64,000 bases of DNA from contig BSBM01000123.1 in the NCBI GenBank assembly GCA_027924585.1, positions 13,394,001 to 13,458,000 of the forward strand, in the 5' to 3' direction. Source of the DNA: Larix kaempferi. Taxonomy: Eukaryota > Streptophyta > Pinopsida > Pinales > Pinaceae. Numbering within the stretch: the first letter of the stretch is position 1; each line of letters begins with the position of its first letter. Below are positions 11,442-21,356 of the stretch, piece by piece. A program made the position numbers and the translations under genes. The notes beneath the pieces were generated by a model, which ran no database searches, was not told where the DNA came from, and worked only from the letters and a program-made list of their open reading frames with translations.

Positions 11442-11930
11442 AGTTCAATCAAGGATGATTCTGAGAATCCTTTTTAGGGTTTCCGTCTGATTTCGAGGAA
11501 GACAAGGGAGAAACATCATCGCTCCAATAGTATTCATCCATGCTCTCTGCACATTCAATGGTTTCGCCCATCCATAGTCTATTTCGTAAACATAAAATCT
11601 GGGAGAGCCCACGTAGCGACCTATTAAATCATGAACACCTCTGCTGCAGCTATGCTCAAATTTGAGACATTCTATTGTATTATTGACCTGCGCATTTGTG
11701 GTGCACCAGCCGATGAGATGGTGGATAAGACCGGCAACGAAGTATATATCCTGCAATTCCTTTGCAGATGCAGTTCCCAATATAAGTTTCGAGTTAAGGG
11801 CGGATTTACTCGTCCTCTGCAATCACTGTGAACTACAAAAAAACCTGGTCGATTCTTGTGGGACTTCTAGAGATTTCATTACGCACCTCCAAAACTGTGC
11901 AGTGACTGCAACAAACGAAGTTGAATCCCC
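11442..11930 (-). pseudogene. BAHD acyltransferase pseudogene, C-terminal half
   Basis: The minus strand encodes a C-terminal BAHD (HCT-like) fragment. SFVAVTAQFWRCVMKSLEVP corresponds to the mid-protein segment before the linker. CRGRVNPPL follows in a neighbouring frame. Then come LGTASAKELQDIYFVAGLIH and IGRYVGSPRFYVYEIDYGWAKP. The last piece contains the family's DFGWG motif as DYGWA; BAHD enzymes need this loop for folding and CoA binding. The N-terminal half with the catalytic HxxxD motif is absent. An in-frame stop and at least two frame changes near 11800-11840 show it is dead. The family transfers acyl groups from CoA to alcohols or amines, for example hydroxycinnamoyl groups in phenylpropanoid metabolism; the original substrate cannot be read from this piece. 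It lies inside the 8-kb insertion, so it may be a captured gene fragment. Confidence 0.82.
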
Positions 11931-12106
11931 TGCTCGTTATAACAAATTGTAACTCCAAATTGTAATCGATACTTCTTGGATCCCAACGGTTAAGCCCAGC
12001 AAGACCTGCCTCTACATCTGCCACGTGCCATGGCCAACGCATCTCCCGTAGTTAAGCTCCTTGGAGGTTTCTGCATGGCACATAGTGGGTTGTGATACCA
12101 CCATGT

Positions 12107-13395
12107 TGGTAACTATCATAAGAAAAATGTAAGGCTAGAACTCTAGCTCGCCACTATCTTGACAGTCGTGACTAAGTTTTAATTGCAGAATTAAATGTCT
12201 TAGGTGAACGTATTCTCTAGTGTCTCGGTGGCTGCATCCTAGCCATTGATCTTTGTATTGCCTAATAATGCTAGGCTTGGGATCATACGACCCTTCTTAA
12301 CTATGGTCTAAACTAGCAAATGGTTAAAGTAATGACTCTTCGAAATTTGTGTTGGAACGTATACGTTTCCACAGTGGTGCATTAAATGCTACCATAAATA
12401 ACTTTTAGTGGATCTTCATATGTAACCCTTCATGGCTAACTTCACGTGCTTGTGTAGTGGTCGTAGTGTTGAACGATGTATGTTGGTAACTATCATAAGA
12501 AAAAATGCAAGGCTAGAACTCTAGCTCGCCACTATCTTGACAGTCGTGACTAAGTTTTAATTGCAGAATTAAATGTCTTAGGTGAACGTATTCTCCAGTG
12601 TCTCGGTGGCTGCATCCTAGCCATTGATCTTTTTATTGCCTAATAATGCTAGGCTTGGGATCATACGACCCTTCTTAACTATGCTCTAAACTAGCAAATG
12701 GTTAAAGTAATGACTCTTCGAAATTTGTGTCGGAACGTATACGTTTCCACAGTGGTGCATTAAATGCTATCATAAATAACTTTTAGTGGATCTCCATATG
12801 TAACCCTTTGTGGCTAACTTCACGTGCTTGTGTAGTGGTCGTAGTGTTGAACGATGTATGTTGGCAACTATGATAAGAAAAATGCAAGGCTAGAACTCTA
12901 GCTCGCCACTATCTTGACAGTCGTGACTAAGTTTTAATTGCAGAATTAAATGTCTTAGGTGAACGTATTCTCCAGTGTCTCGGTGGCTGCATCCTAGCCA
13001 TTGATCTTTTTATTGCCTAATAATTCTAGGCTTGGGATCATACGACCCTTCTTAACTATGCTCTAAACTAGCAAATGGTTAAAGTAATGACTCTTCGAAA
13101 TTTGTGTTGGAACGTATACGTTTCCACAGTGGTGCATTAAATGCTATCATAAATAACTTTTAGTGGATCTCCATATGTAACCCTTTGTGGCTAACTTCAC
13201 GTTCTTGTGTAGTGGTCGTAGTGTTGAACGATGTATGTTGGCAACTATGATAAGAAAAATGCAAGGCTAGAACTCTAGCTCGCCACTATCTTGACAGTCG
13301 TGACTAAGTTTTAATTGCAGAATTAAATGTCTTAGGTGAACGTATTCTCCAGTGTCTCAATGGCTGCATCCTAGCCATTGATCTTTGTATTGCCT
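12107..13395. repeat. Tandem array A, 378-bp unit, about 3.4 copies
   Basis: Unit starts (ggYaactatSataag) lie at 12107, 12485, 12863 and 13240, giving periods of 378, 378 and 377 bp. The units are nearly identical, with occasional substitutions such as gctaccataaat/gctatcataaat. The fourth copy is cut after the module ending attgatctttgtattgcct, where array B takes over. The units have no long open frame. The high identity suggests recent amplification or homogenisation. Confidence 0.95.
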
Positions 13396-14071
13396 TGGGT
13401 TTTGGAAAAACCCTATCTCTTCACATCGTCCGTTTCCCAGTTGTGACATTCATTTGGTTTGGGTAGTGGGAAGGGAGGCCGACAAGAATCCCAAGTTCCC
13501 AGGGTTCCAAACCTGCACCTCTACTCGGCTCTCCCAGGTTTTTAATGGCGTTTGGACAACTGCAAGATAATATTTACATGAATAAAGGAAATTTGAGGTG
13601 TGGTCTGGATACCATGACCTTTCGTTGTGAAAAATGACTGGAGAATTGTTGGGAACTTTCAGAGTTGGATTTGGTTTAGTGTCATGCTCGCTCAGAATTA
13701 TGAGTGAACGTATTCTCCAGTGTCTCGGTGGCTGCATCCTAGCCATTGATCTTTGTATTGCCTTGGGTTTTGGAAAAACCCTATCTCTCCATATCGTCCG
13801 TTTCCCAGTTGTGACATTCATTTGGTTTGGGTAGTGGGAAGGGAGGCCGACAGGAATCCCAAGTTCCCAGGGTTCGAAACCTGCACCTCTACTCGGCTCT
13901 CCCAGGTTTTTAATGGCGTTTGGACAACTGTAAGATAATATTTACATGAATAAAGGAAATTTGAGGTGTGGTCTGGATACCACGACCTTTCGTTGTGAAA
14001 AATGACTGGAGAATTGTTGGGAACTTTCAGAGTTGGATTTGGTTTAGTGTCATGCTCGCTCAGAATTCTGA
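13336..14071. repeat. Tandem array B, 368-bp unit, two copies
   Basis: Copies 13336-13703 and 13704-14071 begin with the same roughly 57-bp module (gtgaacgtattctcc to tattgcct) that is internal to array A, then continue with unrelated DNA. Each copy holds a possible Pol III-type box A (gggtagtggg at 13461) and box B (gggttccaaacc at 13502; gggttcgaaacc at 13870), about 40 bp apart. A SINE head may be part of the unit. Short open frames repeated in both copies are by-products of the duplication. Confidence 0.93.
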
Positions 14072-14760
14072 GTGCACTGGTATGGTCTTATCTCGTCAAG
14101 AACTGTTGGAGTGTTGCTTGGACTATCTACTGTATGCTTGGAGTATAACGATGCAAGTTACACACTCAGGTGATGTACCATACTTTCCTTCCTTCATTTC
14201 CTATTGATACTAGATTAGAAATGTATTTTTCTTCCTAATGATTTTCGCAACTCGTGTTTAACCTTTGTGTAAATTATTGTTGGCAGGTTCTACTCTTCAA
14301 AGTCACGGCACTCGTTTTGAAGGCAAGGATACTAGCTATCCGGTAAGCCTCAATGTTTAACCTCAAGGTCATAAATAGTTTAGTATATGTCTGGGTTTGC
14401 AATTGTAGATACCGTCGTGCAAAAGGTTGTGAAAATCCTTTGTTTTAAGCTGTGACGCAAAAGATATTGGAAAGATTTGTTTTATGAGCTGTAACTCATA
14501 GTTTTGTTAAAGTCTCAGCCACTTTGTAAAATTCGATTTGGTTGATTTAAAAAGGATTCTGAGTATTTCTATGGTTAATGGATTTAGTCTTTTTAAACCT
14601 CTTCGTAGGCTCTGCCAATACTTAGCTACTGCGAAAGTCTTAGGGCTTAGCCCATCATTGAAATGTGATACTTCTGTGATTATGAGTAACAAAATGATAG
14701 CCGTAACCCAAGTGTTAAACCTTAGCTAGGCTGACTGTGTTTCTAGGGTTTTTACATTTT
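14072..14760 (+). other. Possible exon-intron remnant
   Basis: A good donor-like site (CAG/gtgatg, 14169/14170), a polypyrimidine-containing acceptor (ttgttggcag, ending 14286) and another donor (ATCCG/gtaagc, 14342/14343) would define a 117-bp intron and a 56-bp exon. No protein family was recognised in the predicted exons. It could be the remains of the gene duplicated in array B, a non-coding transcript, or chance. Confidence 0.2.
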
Positions 14761-15208
14761 AGGGTCTTCATTTAAGCTTGTAACTACACTTTTAAAGCTG
14801 TTTGAAATGCATTCAATAATTAATCTGAAAAACAGAAGGGCTTGTTTCCGAGATGTTAACGCTGGGTTTCAAAATGTGTAGATGGAAGAGAAATATTAAC
14901 ACAATGAAGAGTAGGATATTCAAATACTGATACATGATTATCAACTTGAGTTTAATTTACGAAATCATATGAATTGTTTGCAAATCTATGACATGTATCG
15001 TTTCGGTGCAAATAGTGCATCTGTAATAATATTCTAGTTAAAGTATGAATACCTAGCTCTGTGGAGATCATGATTTGATTAAAATGTTGAAAATCGTATT
15101 TCTAGGTTTACGTTGTCTAAACATTACTGGAAGGGAAATAAACATACTATTTAGAAGAATTATTGGAACATAAAATACTCTATGTTTATTGAAATAATTA
15201 CAACAGAG
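14761..15208. other. Unassigned DNA inside the insertion
   Basis: No gene, RNA or repeat was recognised. Confidence 0.5.
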
Positions 15209-16216
15209 AAGAGTACGGACACAGACAAATTACAACAGAGAATCTAACAATTAAAATTACTAAAATAAAGCTAAAGCCCTATGATTAGCTCCCTTAAATG
15301 GACTTATCAATTAAGAAAGAGTCGGTCAGTCGTTCAGCGGTCTTCTTATCAACTGACGAGTTCTTCATTTATAAAACTTTACCGCTACGCCCCTTCTTTC
15401 AACAAATTGATAAAGTAGAACTGGTCCCTTAAAGTATATGATTTAATACTTACAAGGAGTTTAGAGAAGCTCATTGCAGGGTGAGGGATAACCTGGCAAA
15501 GCTGGAATACTCTTGGACAGGACAGATACCTATCTTATCGTCCGTGGAAACTACCTATTTCGTCCAAAACTTATGAGATGAAATTGGGACGGGTATAGCA
15601 CTTATTAACCGACAACTAGGAACCTTTCCTCACCAGTCTCCTTTTATCCTTTTTACTTTTCTTGACTTACCCACCTACTTCACAACCTATCTTTACTGCC
15701 TGCCTTACTTTAATTTACAGCATTGGATTGGGTGGATGATGGAAGGGCTTTCAAATAGAGAGAGATATTTTTGCACGGGCTTCATACAGTATTCACCAGC
15801 TTACAGAACACTTACTTAATTAATATGTTGGGTGGGTACCCATATTTATATTGTCCCGGCCAGATAATAGTTAGGAATTATAAAAGCAGTCCTAGGAAGA
15901 GCGGGTAATTAAAGAAATAGTTGATAGCCCAGCAAAGTTCGAGGTCAGGATGATTCCTTAGTTAGGTGCGCCGGTCTCTTCCTTTAGCCCTGAGGGAAAG
16001 TGAGGACGGAGGGCTCACCTGACGTAGGAGGGTGAAGACAGTCAATAAGTATCCCACCCGCGTACTAATAAGGAACAACTGGTTCACCTTAAACTAGTGG
16101 TAAGTGCGTGTTCCATAAGGCCCCAACAAGGGTAGGTCCGGTAACTAATTAACAATACAAGATAAAGAATATACACAGATAAGAGTATGGACACAGACAA
16201 ATTACAACAGAGAATC
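15209..16216. repeat. Block bounded by 36-bp direct repeats
   Basis: A 36-bp sequence (aagagtaYggacacagac, then aaattacaacagagaatc) is present at 15209-15244 and 16181-16216 with one mismatch. The roughly 940 bp between them are richer in G+C than the neighbours and contain no recognisable protein. This could be a segmental duplication scar or the remnant of an unrecognised element, such as a solo LTR. Confidence 0.7.
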
Positions 16217-16289
16217 AATATACAGAGTTATATCTTGTATCATATAAGTATATGAATATGAGAACGTGGAAGTCACAATCATTTTTGCA

Positions 16290-16480
16290 ATATTGATTAT
16301 TATTTACCTCTAATGCACAGGCGAATAGTTTTTGGAATATTGCTTACCTCTAATGCACAGGCCAATAGTTTTCTTGCTTGCTCCAAGACCGCACTTTCTT
16401 GCTCCAAGATGACACAGGAACGACGAAACTGAAAATTCTTGCTCCAAGATGACACAGGAACGGCGAAACTGAAAATTCTT
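16290..16480. repeat. Short tandem duplications
   Basis: A unit of about 40 bp with ttacctctaatgcacaggc is doubled near 16302-16371. A 40-bp unit (cttgctccaagatgacacag, then gaaactgaaaattctt) is doubled at about 16398-16480. Confidence 0.85.
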
Positions 16481-17460
16481 TAGCGCAGAGCTGAGTCGAT
16501 CGCCTGCTTCACAATGAAAGTCAAGTTTGCTTCTTCAGACCCTTAAATCAATGTAGTTAACCTGCAATAAACATTCATAAATGCTGAAATGATACATTTA
16601 TTACTTGCGGTTGGAATATTAAAAAAATTCCAATATTTGTTAATGCAGGATACGATATTGGTAAGGTCGGAGATATGCAATAGTGCACAATACTAAAACT
16701 GTACAAATATCTGATGTCTCTATGTGCGTATCCTTATGTAATATGCACATATTTCGATGTGCATAGCCCATGAAATTTGCGAAGATTTGCAAAAATTGCA
16801 TATTTATTACCTTATCTCTAATATTTATTGCATATTTATTATTAAGATCTTTTTAAGATTTTTTTATGTGTGATGCTTCATAACGTGTTGCTATGTGCAG
16901 GTAGCAGGTCGAGCGGGAAACGTTTGAGTTGCAGCAGGCCTATGGAGTAGTTAACACGTGGCCAGGTGTCAAATCTCAACAGATAATCAAGTTTTACCTT
17001 TCAGTGCGCATGTTAGCCCAGCGCTGGGTTTAGAACCCTCCATCTATTTGATTTAACTTTGAATTTCATATTAACCATCGATATTAATGCATTAAATGAA
17101 TTAAATGCATGATCAATGCCATGTTAACTTGTCACATATATATTAAATGAATCAGGGTATGTGGCAAGTTCCAATTTTTTGTTTAATTTTATATTTTTAA
17201 TTTATTTTTATAATTCAGTTAATAATTTGCACAGCAGGGGAAATTTGTCAAATCTTTGCTCTGCACCAATCAAAAAACAGTTAAAATAATTTTGAAAAAT
17301 TATAAAATTATTTTTGATATTCAGCAAATTCATTTTAATTAACACAAATTTGAAAAACTTTAATAAACATTTGTTAAATTCTTTTAAACTCTTTTAACAA
17401 ATTAGTGGTCAACGCAGTTTGGCGACCAATCGATCACTATACTCCCTGCAAAGCAGGGAC
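16481..17460. other. Right part of the 8-kb insertion, no gene seen
   Basis: AT-rich. The extreme right end holds a perfect short palindrome (TCCCTGCaAAGCAGGGA type, 17443-17459) just before the TAA that resumes E1. It may be part of a transposon terminus. Confidence 0.4.
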
Positions 17461-17873
17461 TAATAAAATAACTTTACATTGATGTGACTAAGATTCATTG
17501 TAAATTCCCAAAAATTTATTGTCTTTTAACATTTATTTGTCTTGAACTTGCAAATGAAATTAAATAATAATAAAAAAATTTAAAAGCTATTTTTTTTATT
17601 TATATTGACCTTTTATATTTAGTATTTTTCTCATCAATTTAATATAATGTGATTTAATTGAAAATTTATTTACATGTAAAATGTTGATAATATTATTATA
17701 ATCCACATTGCATTATTATTATTATTATTCTTTATTCATTAAATCTATATTGGTAAATTAATATCAAAATCATAAATTTTTTTGACATATTTATTTTATT
17801 GTAAATGAATGTTATAGTTAAGTCTCTCATAGAAAATAATATAAAACTTAATTTATTCTTAAAAATTGAGTAG

Positions 17874-17925
<52 letters not shown>

Positions 17926-18130
17926 CTTTAGAACATTATTATTTTGTAAAACATGTTTATTTAAAGCTTTGAAAATTGTGATGAAACTGAATTTTTTAGA
18001 AATATTATAATATGTTCTCATGTATTATTATTGAAATAAAATGGACAATTTGTGTGTGTAGTTATAGATAACTAACATACATTTTTCATATTAATATCAT
18101 CCATGAATTTAATTTATTATAAAAGTACAA

Positions 18131-18171
<41 letters not shown>

Positions 18172-18667
18172 CTTATAAATTAGTTTGACATTATAATATT
18201 AAATAAAATGGAGTGAATATATAATTTAAAATTAAAAACATGAAAATGACAATATATTATTTTATGAAAAAAAGTGAAAGGACTTTCTTTATGAATTATG
18301 AGTACCTTACTTGAAAATGACAATAATATTATTTTATGAGAAAGTGTGAAAAGAAAAAAAAAGTGTGAAAAGACATTCATTATGAATACTTTACTTGAAA
18401 TGGCAATAATATTATTTTATGAAAAAATGTTAAAGGACTTTCATTATGAGTACTTTACTTTATGACTTAAAAGTACTTATAACACTACCTTGGTTAACTA
18501 TGGGTTTTCATCCACCATAGAAAATTTGACAAATAAACATTCTTAACTCATGCAATGCCACCTTAACCATGGGGGATGATGTCATCTACTATAATGTGAT
18601 TGGTTGATTTTTATAGTACATTTTCTTTGTTTTGAGGCCCATTTTTTACTTCAAAATTTCTCTAATG
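17461..18667. mobile_element. TIR element E1, right part
   Basis: Resumes the alignment to inverted E2 (21162 down to 20378) without a gap in the element. It ends with tttctctaatg, the complement of the family terminus. Relative to E2 it has about 430 extra bp in the middle (about 17740-18185), including two long AT dinucleotide runs at about 17877-17922 and 18133-18168. No transposase frame was recognised, so it is non-autonomous. No convincing target-site duplication was found at the outer ends. Confidence 0.8.
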
Positions 18668-19335
18668 AACAGAAAAAACATGAAGTTGATTTGTGTTTCC
18701 ATACCTTCTCTCAGTGAATGTCGCCCTCGTTTGTGAGGTTTCTTTTTGTCGCCTTAGAGCTTCGCCAAGCGGATACCAAAGGCCCAAAAATGAGATTCTC
18801 GGGAAGTCATTCCATTTCCATCGATAATATTTATAAGGCAAAGGGAGAGATTAAAAACTTATGGTGATGCTTCATTCAATTTCCTCAGAAAATTGTTGAA
18901 AACCAAAGGGAGAAATAAAATACCTTCGACGATCAATGCCATTGACACAACTCTGCCATCTGCAAAACCTTGTCCATTGCACTTTCCCCTAGATCCCTTG
19001 ACATCTCTGTTTTTATAGATTAATAAATGGGCGTATATCGTAAGAGGAGATACGACTTATAGTTAGGGTTTCAGATTTGGGTTTAGTAGTTAACCATGGA
19101 AATGTGGTTTCCCCATGGCAATGTATTTATAGATATTTTTAAATCTACCTAGTTAATGCTAACAACTAGCGTGATTGTCATGGAAAGATTATGAAAAAGA
19201 GATAAGTTTCGGATTCTTCTTACCTGTGTTCAATTTCCTAATGAGATATAGGCTCATTGTGATAACGCTAGAAGGGTAGGCCAATCCACCTACAGGCCTA
19301 AGGTCAGGAAATTTGTTCACAATATATGGAAATGA
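18668..19335. other. Unassigned DNA
   Basis: Between E1 and the LINE. No protein or RNA was recognised. Confidence 0.45.
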
Positions 19336-19649
19336 AGGGAAATGATCTTTGGTCTCTACCCTAAGCCACCTTCCTTTAGTGCATGGAGGATTTGGGAGGT
19401 CTTTGGTTCATGTTCAAGTGCTGTAGATTTGAGTTCGGATGCTCTAGTTGGTGTTTTCAACAAGGTGGTCGGGCCATAGACATAGTAGGAGGGAATTGAT
19501 ATTTGGTCTCTTCCTTAAGTCACCCTCCTTAAGTGCATTGGGGCTCTTGTAGGTCTATGGTTCAAGTCCAAATGCTACAAATTTGAGTTCAAATGTGTTG
19601 GTTGGGGTTTTCAGCAAGGTGGTCAAACCTTAAATGTAGCAGGAGGGCC
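19336..19649. repeat. Diverged tandem duplication, about 157-bp unit
   Basis: Copy 1 (from gaaatgatctttggtctc) and copy 2 (from ggaattgatatttggtctc) align over their whole length with many substitutions, so this is an older event. No coding function was recognised. Confidence 0.75.
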
Positions 19650-20049
19650 TTGGATATGTTGAATGATACCCCCCCAAGTGGAAATCAATAGGTCATTGAT
19701 GATTGCCAAAAGTACTTTAGACCAAATCCAATGTGTGAAGGTTGAACCTTTGACGAAAAGAGAAAAAAGGCTAGAAGGGTAGGCGCTTGGCACCCCCATT
19801 TGGGTGTGTCTCCAGAAGTCTCGGCCCTTGCTTAGTCATAGATTTTCCTACAAGGATTTGGCTTGTAGATTGTTGACAACTAGCTTAGGGATTGCCTTAG
19901 TGTTTAGTTTAGTTTATATGTATAGTGTTTGATTTAATTTATACATGTAAGTGTAATTTATAAGTCTGAAAAAAATTAAAATTAAAGTTCAAAAAGCTAT
20001 TTTGGATGGAAAAAAAATTAAAATTAAAGTTTATACTAAAGTATAGTAG

Positions 20050-20377
20050 ATGTTTTAGTTATAAGATTCAAAGGTGTGTTGTTTGAGGTGATTTCATTAC
20101 AACAAATTGGGTTCTTGGAAGGTTGGAAAATTCACAACGCCATCGACATTGCACATGAAGACCTACATTATATGAAGAGAAAAAAGAAGTCAATAATGGT
20201 AATTAAGTTAGATCTATCAAAGACATATGATAGAACAAACTGGTTGTACTGGAGATAAATTTTGATTTATTTTGGAATCAATATTTGTGTGGTTGATTGG
20301 ATAATGGAATGTGTGTCCTTTGTGAATTTTGCTTTACTGATAAATGGGGAAGCCTTGATATTCTTCAAGCCAACAAG
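20050..20377 (+). pseudogene. LINE reverse transcriptase, N-terminal part
   Basis: Reads QQIGFLEGWKIHNAIDIAHE, then KSIMVIKLDLSKTYDRTNW, the RT block with the first catalytic Asp (KLDLSKxYDR). After one in-frame stop (near 20256) it continues VDWIMECVSFVNFALLINGE and FFKPTS, the strand that in plant LINEs leads straight into GIRQGCPLSP. The frame is cut at that point by E2. Wording is that of plant L1-clade LINE ORF2. The upstream endonuclease domain was not recognised. Confidence 0.85.
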
Positions 20378-21356
20378 CATTAGAGAAATTTTGAGGTCAA
20401 AAAATGACCTCAAAACAAAGAAAATGTACTATAAAATACAACCAATCACATTATAGTAGATGACATCATCCCCCTTGGTGAGGTGGCATTGCATGAGTTA
20501 AGAATGCTTATTTGTCAAATTTTCTATGGTGGATGAAAACACATAGTTAACCAAGGTAGTGGTGTAAGTACTTTTAAGTCATAAAGTAAAGTACTCATAA
20601 TGATAGTCTTTTCACAAAATAATATTATTGTCATTTTCAAGTAAAGTACTCATAATGAATGTTTTTTCACACTTTCACATAAAATAATATTATTGTCATT
20701 TTCAAGTGAAGTACTCTTAATTCATAAAGAAAGTCCTTTCACATTTTTTTATAAAATAATATATTATCATTTTTATGTTTTTAATTTTAAATTATATATT
20801 CATTCCATTCTATTTAATAACATAATGTCAAACTAATAAAGAATAATAATAGATTTAATAAATAATAATAATAATATCCAAGGAAAAAAATAATAATAAT
20901 AATAATAATAATGCAATGTGGATTATAATAATATTATTGACATTTTACATGTAAATAAATTATCAATTAAATTACATTATTAAATTCATGAGAAAAGTAC
21001 TAAATATAAAAAGTCAACATAAAATTTTAAAAAAAGCTCTTAAAAATGTTTTTTATTATTTAATTTCATTTGCAAGTTCAAGACAAATAAATGTTAAAGG
21101 ACAATACATTTTTGGGAATTTACAATGAATCTTAGTCACATCAATGTAGACTTATTTTATTAATTTTATTTCTAGTGAATTTTGAAAAGTAACTCAACCA
21201 TGGTTATTTATATTGTGCATAGAAAATAGTGTGGGAGGTGACTTGTCATATATACCTACCCCATAAAACCCCCAATTCATAATATTTTAATATATCTCAT
21301 ATTTTTGTAGTACATCTCTTAAGAGGCCCTTTTTTTACCTCAAAATCTCTCTAATG
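20378..21356. mobile_element. TIR element E2 inserted in LINE RT
   Basis: The 979-bp element has termini CATTAGAGAAATTTTGAGGT (left) and the complement of CATTAGAGAGATTTTGAGGT (right). It lies exactly between the LINE blocks FFKPTS and CPLSPLL, so the insertion junctions are known from protein homology. Its reverse complement aligns along its length to E1 (9255-9451 plus 17461-18667). No transposase is encoded. Flanks do not show a clear target-site duplication longer than about 2 bp. A non-autonomous DNA transposon (MITE-like or large TIR element) is the best reading; the superfamily is open. Confidence 0.82.

Larger units (their letters stand above)
9452..17460. mobile_element. 8,009-bp insertion inside E1
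   Basis: Comparison with intact E2 shows that E1 breaks exactly here and that TAA is present on both sides. A 3-bp TAA duplication is typical of PIF/Harbinger-type insertions and possible for CACTA elements. No transposase was recognised inside. The right end reads inward as GTCCCTGCTTTGCAGGG. A related TAGTCCCTACTT lies about 25 bp inside the left end, so the TIRs, if real, are degenerate. Contents: small tandem repeats, a BAHD acyltransferase pseudogene fragment, two tandem arrays and a block bounded by 36-bp repeats. Class is uncertain. Confidence 0.5.

Noticed and set aside
11833-12042. Separate 69-codon minus-strand gene upstream of the BAHD relic
   Set aside because: The neighbouring frame reads as the BAHD segment SFVAVTAQFWRCVMKS. 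This frame is an alternative reading of the same relic.
13385-13938. Two near-identical 61-codon open frames
   Set aside because: They are by-products of the 368-bp tandem duplication, with no recognisable domain.
9255-21356. A single 12-kb TIR element spanning 9255 to 21356
   Set aside because: The outer ends are inverted, but E2's left terminus at 20378 and E1's right terminus at 18667 show two separate elements of one family in opposite orientation.
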